DNA of 64,000 nucleotides from Jacaranda mimosifolia. Lineage: Eukaryota; Streptophyta; Magnoliopsida; Lamiales; Bignoniaceae. A model generated the notes under the pieces. That model worked only from the letters and a program-made list of their open reading frames with translations, ran no database searches and was not told the origin of the DNA. The stretch spans positions 29,901,468 through 29,965,467 of the forward strand of contig CM032129.1 in the NCBI GenBank assembly GCA_018894105.1, written 5' to 3'. The translations under genes were made by a program, and so were the position numbers. The first letter of the stretch is position 1, and each line of letters begins with the position of its first letter. Shown here in pieces: positions 61,887-64,000 of this stretch.

Positions 61887-62534
61887 ATGGAGAACAGGGG
61901 AGTCGATAGAAAAATAGATTGCCCCATGGTGGTAACACTTCAGATAGCCAACTTCGAAGTTAGAAAGATATTGATCGACAATGGTAGCTCTGTGATCATC
62001 ATGTTCTTGTCCACGCTGAACAGAATGAAATTAGGGGAATTAAAATTTGATCTAGTCAGAACAATGCTAGTTGGATTCGGAGGGTTTGAGATCATCCCTG
62101 AATGATCTATCAACCTCTCCATAATATTTGGACAAGGTACCAAAAGCAGAACCTTGATGATCAATTATTTGGTGGTCGACGCTCCATTCGCCTACAATGT
62201 CATCATTGGTCGACCAGCCCTAAACAACTTCAGGGCCATCGTCTCCACATACTACATGAAGATTAAGTTCCCGACCCCAGGAGGAGTGGGAGAACTCTTT
62301 TGCAACCTTAAGGATGCATGGCGCTGTTATACCATTTACATCGAGTCCAACAAACAGAAGAAGCGACCTCAATTGAAGACCTCGGGGGAAGCCCCTGTAG
62401 TGAAACCTGAGGACGAACCTTCATCTAAGAAAATGAAGTTGGAAGACACCCGAGCGAGCCAGTCGAAGAGTTCAAAACAATCAAGCTGGAACCCAAAAAC
62501 CCATATAAGACCACCAGGGTCGGAAGTGAGATAG
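61887..62534 (+). pseudogene. Aspartic protease region (decayed)
   Basis: MENRGVDRKIDCPMVVTLQI leads into ILIDNGSSVIIMF, the protease active-site motif (D-N-GSS in this group). The frame stops at 62103-62105 (CCTGAATGATC, a TGA that looks like a former CGA or GGA). It resumes as LVVDAPFAYNVIIGRPALNN, the conserved C-terminal part of the domain, followed by a Lys/Glu-rich linker. Confidence 0.8.
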
Positions 62535-63950
62535 GCGATCGCCTGGAATGCCTCATGGTCGATTTCCTTCGACAAAACATCAATGTGTTTGCTTGGAAAG
62601 TTGCCGACCTCTAAGGAATCGACCCAAGTGTCATTATTAATCGACTCAGCATGGACCCCGCCTATAAGCCAGTAAGGCAAAAGATAAGAACTTTCAATGC
62701 TGAGAGGTCCTAAATCATTGAGAAGGAGGTCAACAAGCTTTTAGAAGCAGGGTATATTATAGAAATTCAGTACCCCTTTTGGCTTTGTAATGTTGTACTC
62801 GTCCCCAAGAATGAGGGAAAATGGTGAATGTGTAACAATTTCACTGATTTGAATAAAGCTTGCCCTAAGGATCCTTACCCCTTGCCTCGTATAGATTTGC
62901 TAGTAGATTCCACTGTTGGATGTGAATTATTGAGCATGATGGATGCCTTCCAAGGCTATTATCAAATATTTATGGCACCCGAAGATAGAGATAAGACCTC
63001 CTCCGTCGTCCCCAATGGAGTATATTATTTTTTAGTTATGCCCTTCAGGCTCAAAAACGCGGGAGCAATATACCAAAGATTGGTCAACTTTATATTTAAA
63101 AATGAGATCGGGAGATTGATGGAGGTCTATGTCGATGACATGATCATTAAAATTGAGAAGGCCGAAGATCACCTCGTTAACCTCGACCACACCTTTTCTA
63201 TACTAAGGGCCTTCGGCATGAAGTTCAACCCCAATAAGTGCACATTTGGAGTTCGTAGGGGCAAGTTCCTTGGGTATATGGTCAGTTAAAGAGGGATTGA
63301 AGCAATCCCGCATAAGATCCAAGCAATTTTGGACGTTGCCCCATCTTGCACTATTCGAGATGTACAACACTTGGTCAACAGGATCATAGCAGGTTCATTG
63401 CACAGATGGCCGACAAGAGCCTCATCTTCTTCAAAATACTCATAAATGCGAAGAAATCAGGGTTTCAGTAGACTCAGCAGTGCGACTAGGCCTTGGTAGA
63501 GCTCAAGCAATACTTGTCTTCGCCGCCTATGCTCGCCAAACCCGAGCTGGGAAAAGTGCTACAACTTTATCTGTCTGTGTCCACTGCCTCGATCAGTTTA
63601 GTATTGGCGTCGATGAGAGATGAGACTCACCGTCCTGTGTATTATTGCAGTAAGGCTTTACACGGGTCTGAACATAATTATTTGGAGATCGAGAAGTTCG
63701 CTCTCGCCCTTGTTACAGCGGCATAAAAGTTACGACCCTACTTCCAGTCCAATGCGATTGTGGTGTTGATGAATCAACCATTAAAGTAGGTGTTGTTGAA
63801 ACCCAACACTTCAGGTCGACTCACCAAATGGGCCATTGAACTCAAGGAGTTAGACATCACATTCCAGCCGCGGATGGCCATAAAAGCACAAGTCCTGGCT
63901 GACTTTATCGTCGAGAGACTCGACTTGCCGGACCAAATCATTGGGAACTA
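62535..63950 (+). pseudogene. Reverse transcriptase / RNase H region (decayed)
   Basis: DRLECLMVDFLRQNINVFAW begins the RT lead-in. In-frame stops follow at DL*GID, AERS*II and GKW*MC. The core is intact from 62828: DLNKACPKDPYPLPRID, SMMDAFQGYYQI, GVYYFLVMPF, then the catalytic YVDDM (near 63130) and KCTFGVRRGKFLGY, stopping at 63289. The RNase H part (63493-63726) has KPELGKVLQLYLSVS and RPVYYCSKALHGSEHNYLEI. It continues after a stop with KLRPYFQSNAIVVLMNQPLK and LADFIVERL. Several stops coincide with positions expected to encode Trp, Gln or Arg. Confidence 0.85.
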
Positions 63951-64000
63951 ATTAGTATGGACACTGCACGTCAACGGTTTGGAAACCTCATCAAGAGGCG

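Larger units (their letters stand above)
59541..64000 (+). mobile_element. Ty3/gypsy LTR retrotransposon, degenerate, runs off window
   Basis: Order is LTR, leader, Gag, zinc-knuckle-like Cys/His box, aspartic protease, reverse transcriptase, RNase H. The order, the LIDNGSSV protease signature, the YVDDM catalytic motif and the PBS-proximal word point to the Tat-like group of plant gypsy elements; the clade is from memory and tentative. All domains carry stops or frameshifts, so this copy is not autonomous. Integrase and the 3' LTR would lie beyond 64000. Confidence 0.85.

Overview
This is AT-rich nuclear DNA from a flowering plant, most likely a eudicot; I cannot name the species. The evidence is intron-rich DUF26 receptor kinase genes with the standard seven-exon layout, an NDR1/HIN1-like gene, and plant-type Helitron, hAT, Mutator (MULE), CACTA and Ty3/gypsy elements. 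Real coding sequence is a small share of the 64 kb. Most of the rest is transposon-derived or featureless AT-rich sequence.

Layout. 1-4500: AT-rich DNA with a short MULE (956-1889) and a minus-strand first exon of an unidentified gene (3694-3876). 4700-15750: a 2.83-kb tandem duplication whose second copy was split by a 4.04-kb composite Helitron, followed by a mixed direct/inverted repeat. 15750-22300: microsatellites, a CACTA-derived fragment and CRK gene 1 (17725-21762). 22300-29700: a CACTA-like element, then the second upstream module carrying a hAT that itself contains a minus-strand composite Helitron. 29700-38170: CRK gene 2 (30667-35723), with one hAT in intron 1 and another downstream. 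38170-47150: a CACTA element, a MULE with a palindromic GC-rich core, the fourth upstream module and a nested hAT. 47150-55930: CRK gene 3 (48136-54509), whose 3.8-kb intron 1 holds a Helitron tail and a threefold tandem amplification. 56185-58540: a single-exon NHL (LEA-2) gene, with a MITE carrying a G-box upstream and a hAT-like element 150 bp downstream. 59385-64000: a truncated hAT end and then a decayed Ty3/gypsy element running off the window.

The three CRKs are same-strand paralogues made by duplication of a unit of roughly 10-15 kb that includes promoter and downstream sequence. All three can be spliced into full-length proteins of 662, 659 and 657 residues: signal peptide, two DUF26 domains, one membrane helix and a cytoplasmic Ser/Thr kinase. 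Their likely role is perception of apoplastic or redox/pathogen cues at the plasma membrane. The NHL gene also belongs to a defence-associated membrane family, but nothing in the sequence links it to the CRKs beyond proximity. Because the unit was duplicated before most transposons arrived, each copy serves as an empty-site control for insertions in the others. I used this to define several element ends to the base.
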